Assembly: GCF_001612635.1 (NCBI RefSeq)
Contig: NZ_BDAV01000012.1
Span: forward strand, 62,001 to 126,000
Length of the DNA: 64,000 nt
Direction of reading: 5' to 3'
Source of the DNA: Nocardia africana NBRC 100379
GTDB taxonomy: Bacteria > Actinomycetota > Actinomycetes > Mycobacteriales > Mycobacteriaceae
The notes under the pieces are model-generated. The model was not told the DNA's origin, ran no database searches, and saw nothing but the letters and a program-made list of their open reading frames with translations. The position numbers and the translations under genes were made by a program. This document shows positions 40,901 to 47,974 of the stretch, one piece after another; position 1 is the stretch's first letter; each line of letters begins with the position of its first letter.

Positions 40901-42789
40901 CCCAACGCGTCGACGACCGCCCGCCGATGCTGTTCGACCACGACGCGCACGGCCGCCGCACCTCCCGCCGCACCCCCACCGGGGCGGTGGCCGGCTGGGG
41001 ATACGACCCCGCCGGTCGCGTCACCTCGATGACCATCGACGGACATCGTGCGACCTTCTCGCACGACGCGCTGGGCCGCCCGACGGGATGGACTTTGGGG
41101 AATCTGGTGGTGGAGCAAACGCTCTCACCGGTGGGCCAGGTGCTGAGCCGCCAGGTTTCGGCGCGGGCGCCGCATGTCCCCGGGTCGGCGGGAGCTCTGA
41201 CTACAGATCCGACCGGTGGGCAGTATCCCGGGGCAATCCCTGGCCAACGCCCCGGTGATACGCCGATACCGGGTCAACACGCCAGTGGTTTGCCGATGCC
41301 CGCCCAACACCCCAATAGTGCGCCGATACCCGGCCAACACCTGACCGGTGGACCGATGCCTGGTCACCGCCCGGGTGACGCATCCGTCCCCTACCCCGGG
41401 AGCACACTTGGCTCGGGCACTCCTCCCGTCCCGAATCCGGGTCACCTGATCCGCCGCGACGACTACACCTGGCGCCCCGACGGCTACCTCACCACCCAAA
41501 CCACCCACCGCCAGGGCGCAACTCCCCAACACCGCACCTACGCCCTCGACCCCGCCGGCCGAATCACCACCATCACCGACAACGGCCGGCCCACAGAGCA
41601 TTACACCTACGACGCCCTCTCCAACATCACCAGCACCCTCCCACCCCCGACCACCCCCGCACCCCTCCCCACCAACCACGCCCCCGACTCATCCACGCCA
41701 GTCCCAGGACAGACCCCGGACGGCCGGCGCGAGTACCGCAACAACCTGCTGATCCGCAACGGACGGACGCGATATTTCTACGATGCGGCTGGGCGGCTGA
41801 CCCGGAAGGAAGTGACGCGGCTATCGCGTAAGCCGGACATCTGGCACTTCCGGTACAACGGGTTCGATCAGCTGACGGATGTGTATACGCCGGGGAAGGA
41901 GTGGTGGAGGTACACGTATGACGCGCTGGGTCGTAGATCGTCGAAACTGCGGCAGACTACAGGTGGCGATCGGTCCGCCGAAAGCATTCATTATATTTGG
42001 GACTCAACGTATTTGATCGAACAGACGTGGGTCGGGCCGCAGGAGCGACGTGGCGTCACTACATCCTGGACGCATCACACCGGGACGTGGACCCCTCTGG
42101 CACAGTCTCATCGAGATCCCGCCCGTAGCGGACTTTGCGCAATCGCCACCGACCTCGTAGGCTCGCCTGTCGAGCTCATCGACCCCGTAGCCATGGAGAC
42201 GGCGGGCATAGCTACCGCCGATCTCTGGGGCCGTACAACTTGGCGCGGCACTGTCCAGACGTTGCTTCGTTTCCCCGGACAGCTTTACGACCACGAAACC
42301 GGCGAACATTACAACTACCACCGGTATTACGACGCAGAGGCAGGACGCTACACGGCGCCGGATCCACTGGGTCTTGAACCGTCCGCGAACCCGATGGCTT
42401 ATCCTCACAACCCTCTCACTTGGTTGGATCCCCTCGGGTTGCGGTGCAAGAACAAGCAGATACATCTGTACCGGGCAGTGTTGGACAAAGAACTACAGGA
42501 CATCAAGACCAACAGACGGTTTTCCAACCCTCTCGGGATAGAAACGAAGTACTTCGCCTTTTCAGAAGAGGGCGCAAATGCGTATGCTCGCGGCATGTAC
42601 AAGGCATTCCCGCACGAGGGCCCGTACACCATCGTGCGAACGACGATTGATGCCCATCTGATCCCTGATAGCGCCTTCATTGAACATCTCGCCGATTCTG
42701 GAGTCGGCGAGGGAATTGCCCTACCGTCCGAAATTTTGTCACGACTCGGAAGGCCTAGGATATTACCTCACGGTTTGACAGGAGGATAA
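37960..42789 (+). CDS. RHS-repeat polymorphic toxin with T7SS-type N-terminus and ADP-ribosyltransferase-like C-terminal tip
   Basis: 1609 residues. Residues 1-230 are helical with a W-I-G-S-A-G-D-A-Y motif (about 127-135), as in WXG100-type toxin leaders. A hydrophobic stretch (about 150-230) and a Gly/His/Asp-rich linker follow. A DUF6531 domain begins near C-G-D-P-V-D-G-A-T-G-E (about 348). YD/RHS repeats run to about 1490, closing with the RHS core mark (G-Q-L-Y-D...Y-H-R-Y-Y-D...R-Y-T-A-P-D-P-L-G-L) and D-P-L-G-L-R-C. The tip, 1495-1609, contains L-Y-R-A-V, K-Y-F-A-F-S-E-E-G-A-N-A-Y-A and V-G-E-G-I-A-L-P-S-E, an arrangement like ADP-ribosyltransferase toxins. The GTG start overlaps the EspC-like stop. 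The tip is much lower in GC than the body. The tip function is inference. Confidence 0.88.
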   Translation: MTTEADNPLIARREDSTKSYTGIGIAESVADVHDAISSGSWVDGGLAVLGAGMEAVSLAVDPLGTLASYGVGFLMEHVEPLREALDWVAGDPDTVQAYAKTWENVSTHIKQVADDHKKSVDQDVADWIGSAGDAYRTHAAETNSLLTAASNAASAASSAIAMAGGVVAFVRQTVRDLIAQAVGRLAAWAAEEVCTLGVATPLVAAQATTFVAKVLTTIAKLFRKLASTFKKLTPLLRKLKGAWEDIMKALKRGRGGTHIDGAKPHATSPAGTHPSSHKPDSPGEHGTPHDDGADTHSTSHNGSGEPDDGSTGKPRNDPHQQADKDHGSGTHAAESGPENSRTEKQVTGCGDPVDGATGEFLLPETDLELPGVLPLVLGRRHRSDYRFGRWFGPSWSATMDIRIVVESATVTFIGDDGIMLAYPHTEPGSPVLPLNGELRWPLVRTETGGYRVTDPDRELSWCFEPEAALDGLDVRLGNYAIGAIIDRHHNLVRFHYDSDGSPVEISHSGGYRVRVETEAGRVTGLSVAGRHDDSETVTSVRTFSYEAGALVGVTNGVGATTTYTYDSEHRMTSWTDSNGNSLTNTYDPAGRVVRQRGTDGILDADFDYFTYPDGSGTRTTVTDSTGAATIYDFDPDHKLRDVIDPLGGRIHTDYTPDRKPLRVIAPNGGITYYTYTPDGDVAKIVRPDEKSITIGYAARNRPTVITDADGSTRRQEWDAHGNVAATVDNAGRRTAFDHSPTGAVTAVTESTGATTTFEVDAAGLPIAVTDPYGVVTHIERDHFGRPVAVTDALGGITRHEWSPEGKPLRRIDPDGYSESWTWDGEGNLRTHTDRAGNVTFHKYGAFDLLTYRTDPDGTSTLYSWDTERRLTTVTNPLGDSWTYSYDRAGRLAAETDYNGATTAYEHNPDGSLAVVTTPNGVRRYHTHDILGRLTQIRCDTGEYQLYTYDEVGRLRTAISGVGHDRTHTVEFAYDSAGNLVSQRVDDRPPMLFDHDAHGRRTSRRTPTGAVAGWGYDPAGRVTSMTIDGHRATFSHDALGRPTGWTLGNLVVEQTLSPVGQVLSRQVSARAPHVPGSAGALTTDPTGGQYPGAIPGQRPGDTPIPGQHASGLPMPAQHPNSAPIPGQHLTGGPMPGHRPGDASVPYPGSTLGSGTPPVPNPGHLIRRDDYTWRPDGYLTTQTTHRQGATPQHRTYALDPAGRITTITDNGRPTEHYTYDALSNITSTLPPPTTPAPLPTNHAPDSSTPVPGQTPDGRREYRNNLLIRNGRTRYFYDAAGRLTRKEVTRLSRKPDIWHFRYNGFDQLTDVYTPGKEWWRYTYDALGRRSSKLRQTTGGDRSAESIHYIWDSTYLIEQTWVGPQERRGVTTSWTHHTGTWTPLAQSHRDPARSGLCAIATDLVGSPVELIDPVAMETAGIATADLWGRTTWRGTVQTLLRFPGQLYDHETGEHYNYHRYYDAEAGRYTAPDPLGLEPSANPMAYPHNPLTWLDPLGLRCKNKQIHLYRAVLDKELQDIKTNRRFSNPLGIETKYFAFSEEGANAYARGMYKAFPHEGPYTIVRTTIDAHLIPDSAFIEHLADSGVGEGIALPSEILSRLGRPRILPHGLTGG
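41215..41440 (+). repeat. degenerate proline-rich repeats inside the RHS gene
   Basis: About six imperfect units built on I-P-G-Q-H/R-x-x-G-x-P-M-P interrupt the YD repeats at residues of about 1086-1160. They look like a disordered linker between two halves of the RHS shell. A second proline-rich stretch is at about 1218-1245. Confidence 0.6.
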
Positions 42790-42793
42790 AGAA

Positions 42794-43249
42794 TTGAAAT
42801 TCATCATTTTCGCACCTTGCGAGAATGCGTTAGCAGAGGCGCGATCCGCACTGCGCAACCTGGACAACGTGGAATTTCGCGTAGGGACCATGCCCGAAGC
42901 AACCCAAAATTGCGACGCGTTGATACTTCCAGGAGTGTTTGCACACGACCGGTACGGTGGGCGCGCAGATACCGAACGGGCTCAGGTTCTCGTCAACAAA
43001 TCTGGCGACGTCGCACCAGCCTTGATCGTGGCGACGCCGAGCTATGCTCCATATTTCAAAGGTAGCCATCCCGTACCGGAAGAATCTAAACTGAGCGATA
43101 TACTCGCTAAGTGCATTTCCGCAGCCAAGAACTCGGCTGAGCATTCGATAAGCACGGTTGCAATACCGATCGAATCGATGGGATTCGAAGGGATAGACAA
43201 GCGGCTCGTCGCATCGGCGTTCCACCGCAGTCTTTCTTCCGCAGACTGA
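42794..43249 (+). CDS. probable macrodomain immunity protein of the RHS toxin
   Basis: 151 residues, cytoplasmic. The order of elements is that of a macrodomain: strand V-E-F-R-V-G-T, then C-D-A-L-I-L-P-G-V...R-Y-G-G (the place of V-D-A-I-V-N-A-A-N...G-G-G), P-A-L-I-V-A-T-P-S-Y (compare I-x-T-P-G-Y), helix L-S-D-I-L-A-K-C-I-S-A-A, and S-T-V-A-I-P-I-E-S-M-G-F-E-G (compare S-I-A-F-P-A-I-G-T-G). Macrodomains bind ADP-ribose and several remove it from targets. Its position four bases after the toxin stop (TTG start, GAGGAT site) marks it as immunity. The canonical N-A-A-N and G-T-G are altered, so it may bind without hydrolysing. Confidence 0.7.
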   Translation: MKFIIFAPCENALAEARSALRNLDNVEFRVGTMPEATQNCDALILPGVFAHDRYGGRADTERAQVLVNKSGDVAPALIVATPSYAPYFKGSHPVPEESKLSDILAKCISAAKNSAEHSISTVAIPIESMGFEGIDKRLVASAFHRSLSSAD

Positions 43250-43398
43250 AACCTAACCTGCAACTTTGGGAATGCCGCAGTCTTAGATATCGATGCCGAT
43301 ATGAACCAGTGACGTAGAACCCTTCGATGCGAATACGCCATATGGCTCATACGGAATACCGACTCACCCCACCGGACGATTATCCATAGGAGAGACTC

Positions 43399-43632
43399 AT
43401 GCTGACTTCAAGAGTCGTCAACGGGCGCAGAATATCCGTTACGTCCATCTCGAACGTCAGAGACGAGTGCGACGAACTGCAATTCCAGGAAGAGGGTGAG
43501 ACGTCTCCGATTGTGGTTGTCAGCGAGCCAGATGACTCGCGCGGAGACCTGTATGTGAGCATTCACGGGCAAGCGAATGTCGAGTTGGTCCGCTTCGCGA
43601 TTGCCACTGCAGGAGAGTACTTCTCGAAGTAG
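43399..43632 (+). CDS. small hypothetical protein, possible orphan immunity
   Basis: 77 residues, acidic, probably an alpha/beta fold (S-P-I-V-V-V-S-E-P-D-D and a C-terminal helix). I do not recognise it. It has a good TAGGAGAG site and an ATG start, and it lies 149 bases after the macrodomain gene in a low-GC stretch full of toxin-associated remnants. An extra immunity gene left from earlier toxin tips is the most economical reading. Confidence 0.55.
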   Translation: MLTSRVVNGRRISVTSISNVRDECDELQFQEEGETSPIVVVSEPDDSRGDLYVSIHGQANVELVRFAIATAGEYFSK

Positions 43633-43742
43633 TTCGGCTACTGGCCTATCGGCCACCTCGCACTATTACGTGGGCCGTGCTGCGACTATGTAATCGCGCG
43701 GTAGAACCCCAGAAGCTCTCGAAGCGATGCGGTTCCGACTCG

Positions 43743-44441
43743 TCAGGTGGTTGGGTTGTCGAATCTCCCGTCGAGGGCGGTGGTGAAGGTGTCCCATTCG
43801 GTGGGGGTGAAGAGGAGGTTGGGCCGGTTCGGTTCTTGGAGTCGCGTACCCCGACGGTGTACTCGTCGAGGTAGGCGACCTCTACGCAGTCGCCGCCCCC
43901 CTGGCTGTAAGTGCTCTACTCCCGGGTGCATTTCGACGCCGAACGGGACCGCTCGAACGCAGACGTTCGGCAGAGACCCGATCTCCATCAGATGACGGAG
44001 TTGTCTGGCCATACTCGCCTGACCGCCAACTTGGTGCCGCAACGCCGCCTCGGACAGCAAAACCTCCACTGAGAAGCCGGGATCGTCGGTGAGACGCCGT
44101 TGCCTTCGCGCCGTCAGCTCCAGTCGCCGTTCCACATCGACTACTGCCATATCCGGATCGTTCACCGCCACCACCGCTCGGCGATACGCGGGTGTTTGAA
44201 GCAATCCGGGCAGCAGTGTAAGGGTGAAGGCTGTCAGCCGCGAGCATGCCTGCTCGAGGCTCATGAAGTGGTCGAAATGCGGATTCACCACATCCGCGTA
44301 CGCACGCCACCACCCGCTGGACGTTTGCCCCTTCGCCGACCAAATTTCTTGAAGCCGCCCCAGCACTTCGTCTTTCGTCTCCGCGTCCGCCCCATAGAAG
44401 TCCAGGAGATCGCGGAACTGTGCCGTGCTGATGCGGACCAC
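43743..44441 (-). pseudogene. remnant of an XRE/DUF5753 regulator joined to a DUF397 fragment
   Basis: The frame encodes most of a DUF5753 domain (A-F-T-L-T-L-L-P-G-L-L-Q-T-P-A-Y and later V-P-F-G-V-E-M-H-P-G), normally behind an N-terminal helix-turn-helix. Here the helix-turn-helix is gone: upstream in frame only L-C-R-L-E-E-C-H-V-V remains before a stop codon. At the 3' end, a DUF397 tail appears (L-L-F-T-P-T-E-W-D-T-F), but its middle part (G-G-G-D-C-V-E-V-A-Y-L-D-E-Y) is in another frame. So the usual neighbours, an XRE/Scr1 type regulator and its DUF397 partner, have been fused by deletion and a frameshift. It is probably not functional. Confidence 0.68.
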
Positions 44442-44522
44442 ATGGCACTCCTCGAGGCGGCAGAGACCTTGGTATTACATTCGATGCGAACGGAAATTTC
44501 CAATACTTCGGAAGGTACTGAC

Positions 44523-45095
44523 GTGACTGATTCTGCTCTCCCGTGGAGCTCCGCCGGCATTATTGCCGACCACCTCGCCCGAGTAGTTCGAAGATCATCG
44601 AACCATCCATTGACTGACATCTACTACAGCTGTCTCGCAGGAACGGACGTGCCCGATTCCCGCTGGGCCGGTCCAGTGCACGAAGTCGATATGTCGTTGC
44701 ACTTGGTACTCAGCAGTGGTGATGCCATTTCCCTCACCTGGACCATGGACGGCTTGAACGAGGGTCTCGACCTCTCGATCACGAACGAGTTACCGCCGCA
44801 GTCGGAAGCCGAACAACTCATCGACGTGTCCCGATTCGATGCATGGAGCGCGCACCTGGGGGACACCATCGACTCCATACAGCCGGTGTGGCATACACCG
44901 AATATAGGCTGCCCGGATGCTGTCTGGTCATATCGTTTCGATTTTCACTCCAGCCCCTCTGTGACAGCTTCTCTAGGCCAAGAGATCGACGGGAAAGTGT
45001 CATACTTGCCCGACTCGATCGTTGTGATCTTCGATCCCAATTTATCTGCCAGTTACCATATCCCCGCTTCAAAGCAATCAGCGTCGGGGCTTTAA
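44523..45095 (+). CDS. hypothetical protein, possible orphan immunity
   Basis: 190 residues with no signal peptide and no motif I can name; beta-rich with several W-containing strands. The GTG was chosen because GGAAGG lies about 8 bases upstream; in-frame ATGs 13 and 27 codons earlier overlap the decayed regulator on the other strand. The gene is moderately GC-rich (below the window mean) and sits in the RHS-tip neighbourhood, so an accessory immunity or tip-associated gene is likely. Not assigned. Confidence 0.5.
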   Translation: MTDSALPWSSAGIIADHLARVVRRSSNHPLTDIYYSCLAGTDVPDSRWAGPVHEVDMSLHLVLSSGDAISLTWTMDGLNEGLDLSITNELPPQSEAEQLIDVSRFDAWSAHLGDTIDSIQPVWHTPNIGCPDAVWSYRFDFHSSPSVTASLGQEIDGKVSYLPDSIVVIFDPNLSASYHIPASKQSASGL

Positions 45096-45140
45096 GCTGC
45101 ACCTCTGTCCCAATATTTCCCTCAACAGCACAGGGCCTGA

Positions 45141-45221
45141 ATGGAAATCGTCATTTTTGCGACCCATCAGCCCGAACTCGTGGAGATCGAGAAATCCATT
45201 TCTGAGTTCCACCCGAACTAA
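45141..45221 (+). pseudogene. 26-codon remnant resembling the start of the macrodomain immunity protein
   Basis: The reading frame M-E-I-V-I-F-A-T-H-Q-P-E-L-V-E-I-E matches the beginning of the product of the gene at 42794 (M-K-F-I-I-F-A-P-C-E-N-A-L-A-E-A) in spacing and character, then stops. It looks like the 5' stub of a second immunity gene. The match is short, so chance is possible. Confidence 0.45.
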
Positions 45222-45234
45222 GGAACAGGTGTCG

Positions 45235-45448
45235 ATGAATACGCAAGCTGAACTGCTGAACGCCGAAGGCGACTACTCCCTCGTATCCTGGACTGGAAGA
45301 AAGTTTCCAGGGCTACTCGTACATTCGACTGATCGACTTGAGGAATGTAACGATGACCGTGCCGTCTGACGCTGCTTGATGCGGAAGACGGCCAAATACT
45401 CTATCCAGCAACCACTCTCGATGGCATCGAACAATGGCTCGACGAATG
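45235..45448 (+). pseudogene. broken immunity-type gene
   Basis: An ATG frame from 45235 encodes L-L-N-A-E-G-D-Y-S-L-V and R-K-F-P-G-L-L-V-H-S, typical of small immunity proteins near polymorphic toxins (compare DUF6959), then stops at 45369. A different frame next to it encodes L-Y-P-A-T-T-L-D-G-I-E-Q-W-L-D-E before a stop at 45448, which looks like the tail of another small immunity protein. Both pieces are low in GC relative to the window. I read this as debris of earlier toxin/immunity modules. Confidence 0.5.
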
Positions 45449-45460
45449 AGACACCCCAGC

Positions 45461-46234
45461 TCAGGGCCGTGGATGCACTCCGTCGCGCACCTCCGCGGTG
45501 GTGCGGGTGATCATGTCGCGCACCTGTGCCGCCATCCGCCTGGAATCGGTCGGCTTGATGCGCAGGATGCGGTCGCCGAATATCGCGTACCGGCCGTCGT
45601 CCAGGAAATCTGTGATCTGAAAATCCTTGCGGCCCTGCGTATGCCGGTTATCGGGACTGCCCCACGGATAGGCCGCGATGTGGAAGTTCGCGGTGGTCGG
45701 GCGTTTCAGGAAGCGCGCGAGTTGTTCCTTCGGGCCGACGGCCCACGGGTCGCGGACATGGGTTGCGGAAGCTTCCAGGTCTTCGACCGGAATGTTCAGC
45801 GGCTTGCCTTGTCCCTCAGCACATTCGGGCAATTCCGCGATCACCGCGGCGGCGACCCGATCGGATTCGAGAAGGGAGAGGTGTACCGTTCCGCCGACCG
45901 TATCCTCCGGTCCCGGTTCCTGCACCGCGATCACGCCGTGGCGATCCCGCACGGCGGCGTGGACGCGGATCCGGTGTTCACGGCCGCGCCCGCGGAATCC
46001 CGCGATCTCGATCCGGACCTCGGGGTCGAACAGCACTCGGACCGCGCGGTCGAGATCCTCGTCCAATTGCGGCAGCAGGACCTGCGCAATACGCTGCCGC
46101 GTCCGGTTCACATCCTCCAGGGTCGGCTCGGCGGTGAACCGGTGTGCCAGCGGGTACGGCAGCACATCGCGCCCCGTCGCGTCCCACAGCACACGGAATT
46201 CGGCCGCATCGAACCGCCATTTTCTGCCACTCAT
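45461..46234 (-). CDS. EspG-family ESX secretion chaperone-like protein
   Basis: 257 residues of the EspG type (PF14011). It begins W-R-F-D-A-A-E-F-R-V-L-W and holds L-P-Y-P-L. The middle strands end G-T-V-H-L-S-L-L-E, and the C-terminus reads F-L-D-D-G-R-Y-A-I-F-G-D. EspG proteins bind PPE-type substrates and deliver them to the type VII machinery. It is last in a four-gene minus-strand operon with a PPE/WXG-like protein, its helical partner and a DUF3558 lipoprotein. No core ESX components (EccB, EccC, EccD, MycP) are in the window. Confidence 0.82.
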   Translation of the reverse strand: MSGRKWRFDAAEFRVLWDATGRDVLPYPLAHRFTAEPTLEDVNRTRQRIAQVLLPQLDEDLDRAVRVLFDPEVRIEIAGFRGRGREHRIRVHAAVRDRHGVIAVQEPGPEDTVGGTVHLSLLESDRVAAAVIAELPECAEGQGKPLNIPVEDLEASATHVRDPWAVGPKEQLARFLKRPTTANFHIAAYPWGSPDNRHTQGRKDFQITDFLDDGRYAIFGDRILRIKPTDSRRMAAQVRDMITRTTAEVRDGVHPRP

Positions 46235-46262
46235 CGCCCCGCACTCCTGCCCACGACCGCCG

Positions 46263-47561
46263 CTACTCCCCGATGACCGGAGGAACGGTCTTCGGAAGAT
46301 CCGGGATACCGGTCAACTCGTCACCGTTCTCCTGGTTGATCAGATAGTCGGCGACGCTCTTGGTGCGCTCTTCTTCCTTGTCGCCCTTACCGCGTCCGGC
46401 GCCGCCCATGCCGGGCATACCGCTGGCGCCCGCCCGGGCCGCCGACGCCGCCGCGCGTCCACCGGCCCCTGCCAGAGCGCCGGGCTGAACTCCCCCGGGC
46501 ACGCTGCTGCCGTGTCCGTTGGGCCCGTTGGTTCCACCGAGGCCACCGCCGAGACCACTGCCGCCCGGCAGGGACGAACCCGAGGAGCCGAGCGAACTCG
46601 GGTCGAGACCGGAAGGCGTTGTCGCCGACGAGGGATCGGTACGGGCCTGATCGCCGGCGTTCTGCGAACCGTCCGTTCGGCCGTTCCCGGACGGATTCGG
46701 TTGCGATGTTTGCGAATTCGACCCCTGGCCGTTCTGATTCTGGTCACCCGGCTTCGGCTGATTCGTGTCGTGCGTGCCGCCGGGGCCCGATGGGTCGGGA
46801 CCGTTGCCGCCCGGGCGCCACGAGGACGGCGGCGGCTGGTCGCCCGGCCCGGCCGGATCCTGCGTGTTCGGTTTCGGAATGACCGGGACGCCGGTATCGC
46901 TTTCGTGGACGACCGGAGCGTAGACCGTGGTCAACACGCGTTTGGCCTCGGTATACGCATTGTTGTACGCCGTGACATCGTCTCGCCAGCCCTTGCCCAC
47001 AACAAGATTCACCGCGTTGCTGACTCCGGACCGGTGGTCCGGCACGTACGGCACCAGCGATTTCGTCGGTGCCAGGCCCGTCGCCAGCTCCGCCAGCTTG
47101 TTACTGGTCAGCGCAGCGGCTTTGGCGACCTTGGACGCCTGCGAGGTGTAGTCCGTCACCGCCTTCGCCGCGGCATTGCGCGACTGGCCGCGCCAGACGC
47201 CCTCGTTGGTGGCCTTGCTCATTGCCTGCTGGAACGTCGTCAACGAACTGGTTTCCTGGGTGCCGATCTTGTTCCAGGCATCCTTGAGATTGTTGACCGC
47301 CTCCAGGTCGATCTTGTCGACCTTCTCGCGCAGGGTGGCGAGGTCGTGCCGTTCGAAGTTGTCGGTGGTCTGCACCGACGGCGTCCGGAAATCGCCCTCG
47401 AAACCTATTGCGCGCGCGTCGTTTCGAACGCCGTCGCGCGTGGTGTTGAACTTGCCCTGCAATTCGTACGGATTCTGGATATGCGAGGGATCGCGCCCCT
47501 GCGTCCAGTTCGTGAGAACCTCACCGACGAACGAGCCGAACCCCTCCGGCAGAAAACTCAT
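46263..47561 (-). CDS. type VII secretion-associated, PPE/WXG-like protein with Gly/Pro-rich tail
   Basis: 432 residues. Residues 1-210 are helical (long helices with A-W-N-K-I-G and G-V-W-R-G-Q-S-R-N-A-A, the latter a W-x-G-like turn). Residues of about 225-385 are Pro/Gly/Ser/Asn-rich and disordered. The C-terminus, with D-Y-L-I-N-Q-E-N and closing V-P-P-V-I-G-E, is a feature shared by T7SS-linked proteins of this group. It is a candidate secreted substrate for the EspG-like chaperone next door. The ATG was chosen over frames reaching into the upstream gene; it lies 5 bases after that gene's stop. Confidence 0.75.
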   Translation of the reverse strand: MSFLPEGFGSFVGEVLTNWTQGRDPSHIQNPYELQGKFNTTRDGVRNDARAIGFEGDFRTPSVQTTDNFERHDLATLREKVDKIDLEAVNNLKDAWNKIGTQETSSLTTFQQAMSKATNEGVWRGQSRNAAAKAVTDYTSQASKVAKAAALTSNKLAELATGLAPTKSLVPYVPDHRSGVSNAVNLVVGKGWRDDVTAYNNAYTEAKRVLTTVYAPVVHESDTGVPVIPKPNTQDPAGPGDQPPPSSWRPGGNGPDPSGPGGTHDTNQPKPGDQNQNGQGSNSQTSQPNPSGNGRTDGSQNAGDQARTDPSSATTPSGLDPSSLGSSGSSLPGGSGLGGGLGGTNGPNGHGSSVPGGVQPGALAGAGGRAAASAARAGASGMPGMGGAGRGKGDKEEERTKSVADYLINQENGDELTGIPDLPKTVPPVIGE

Positions 47562-47566
47562 GACGA

Positions 47567-47947
47567 CTACCTGCCCGCCGGGTCGGTGGCTGCGATCTGT
47601 CCGGCGGCGGCGACGTCCTGGCCGGTGAGGTGCTTGATGGACTGCGCCATCACCTCGCGCATGTTCTTGACGGTTTCCATGTGGTCCTTGATGACCTGGT
47701 CGATCGAATTCGGTTCTCCGGTGGCTTGTTTCAGGTAGCCGCCTTCGAGGGCGTGGCCCATGTCGAAGTCGCCGAAGCCGGAGACCCGCTGAGTCAGTTG
47801 CGCAACGTTGAACAGGCTTTGAAGCTCTGCAAGCCGTGTGTCGCACGCCGCGAGGCACTCACGAGCAACGGCTTCGTTGTCCAGACACAGTTCGCCCCCG
47901 CGCGCTTGCTCGGCAAACTTCTTCCAAGTCTCTACTTCACCGGCCAT
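47567..47947 (-). CDS. small helical WXG100-like protein
   Basis: 126 residues, two or three amphipathic helices with no signal peptide. The start M-A-G-E-V-E-T-W-K-K-F and a central A-L-E-G-G-Y turn fit a helical hairpin of ESX type. It probably forms a complex with the PPE/WXG-like protein of the following gene. The ATG after AGGGGAGGA was chosen. Confidence 0.7.
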   Translation of the reverse strand: MAGEVETWKKFAEQARGGELCLDNEAVARECLAACDTRLAELQSLFNVAQLTQRVSGFGDFDMGHALEGGYLKQATGEPNSIDQVIKDHMETVKNMREVMAQSIKHLTGQDVAAAGQIAATDPAGR

Positions 47948-47974
47948 GTCTGTCCTCCCCTTCTGGCTCGACAC

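Noticed and set aside
41215..41440. CRISPR-like repeats
   Set aside because: The repeats are imperfect, in-frame and without equal spacers; they encode a proline-rich linker.
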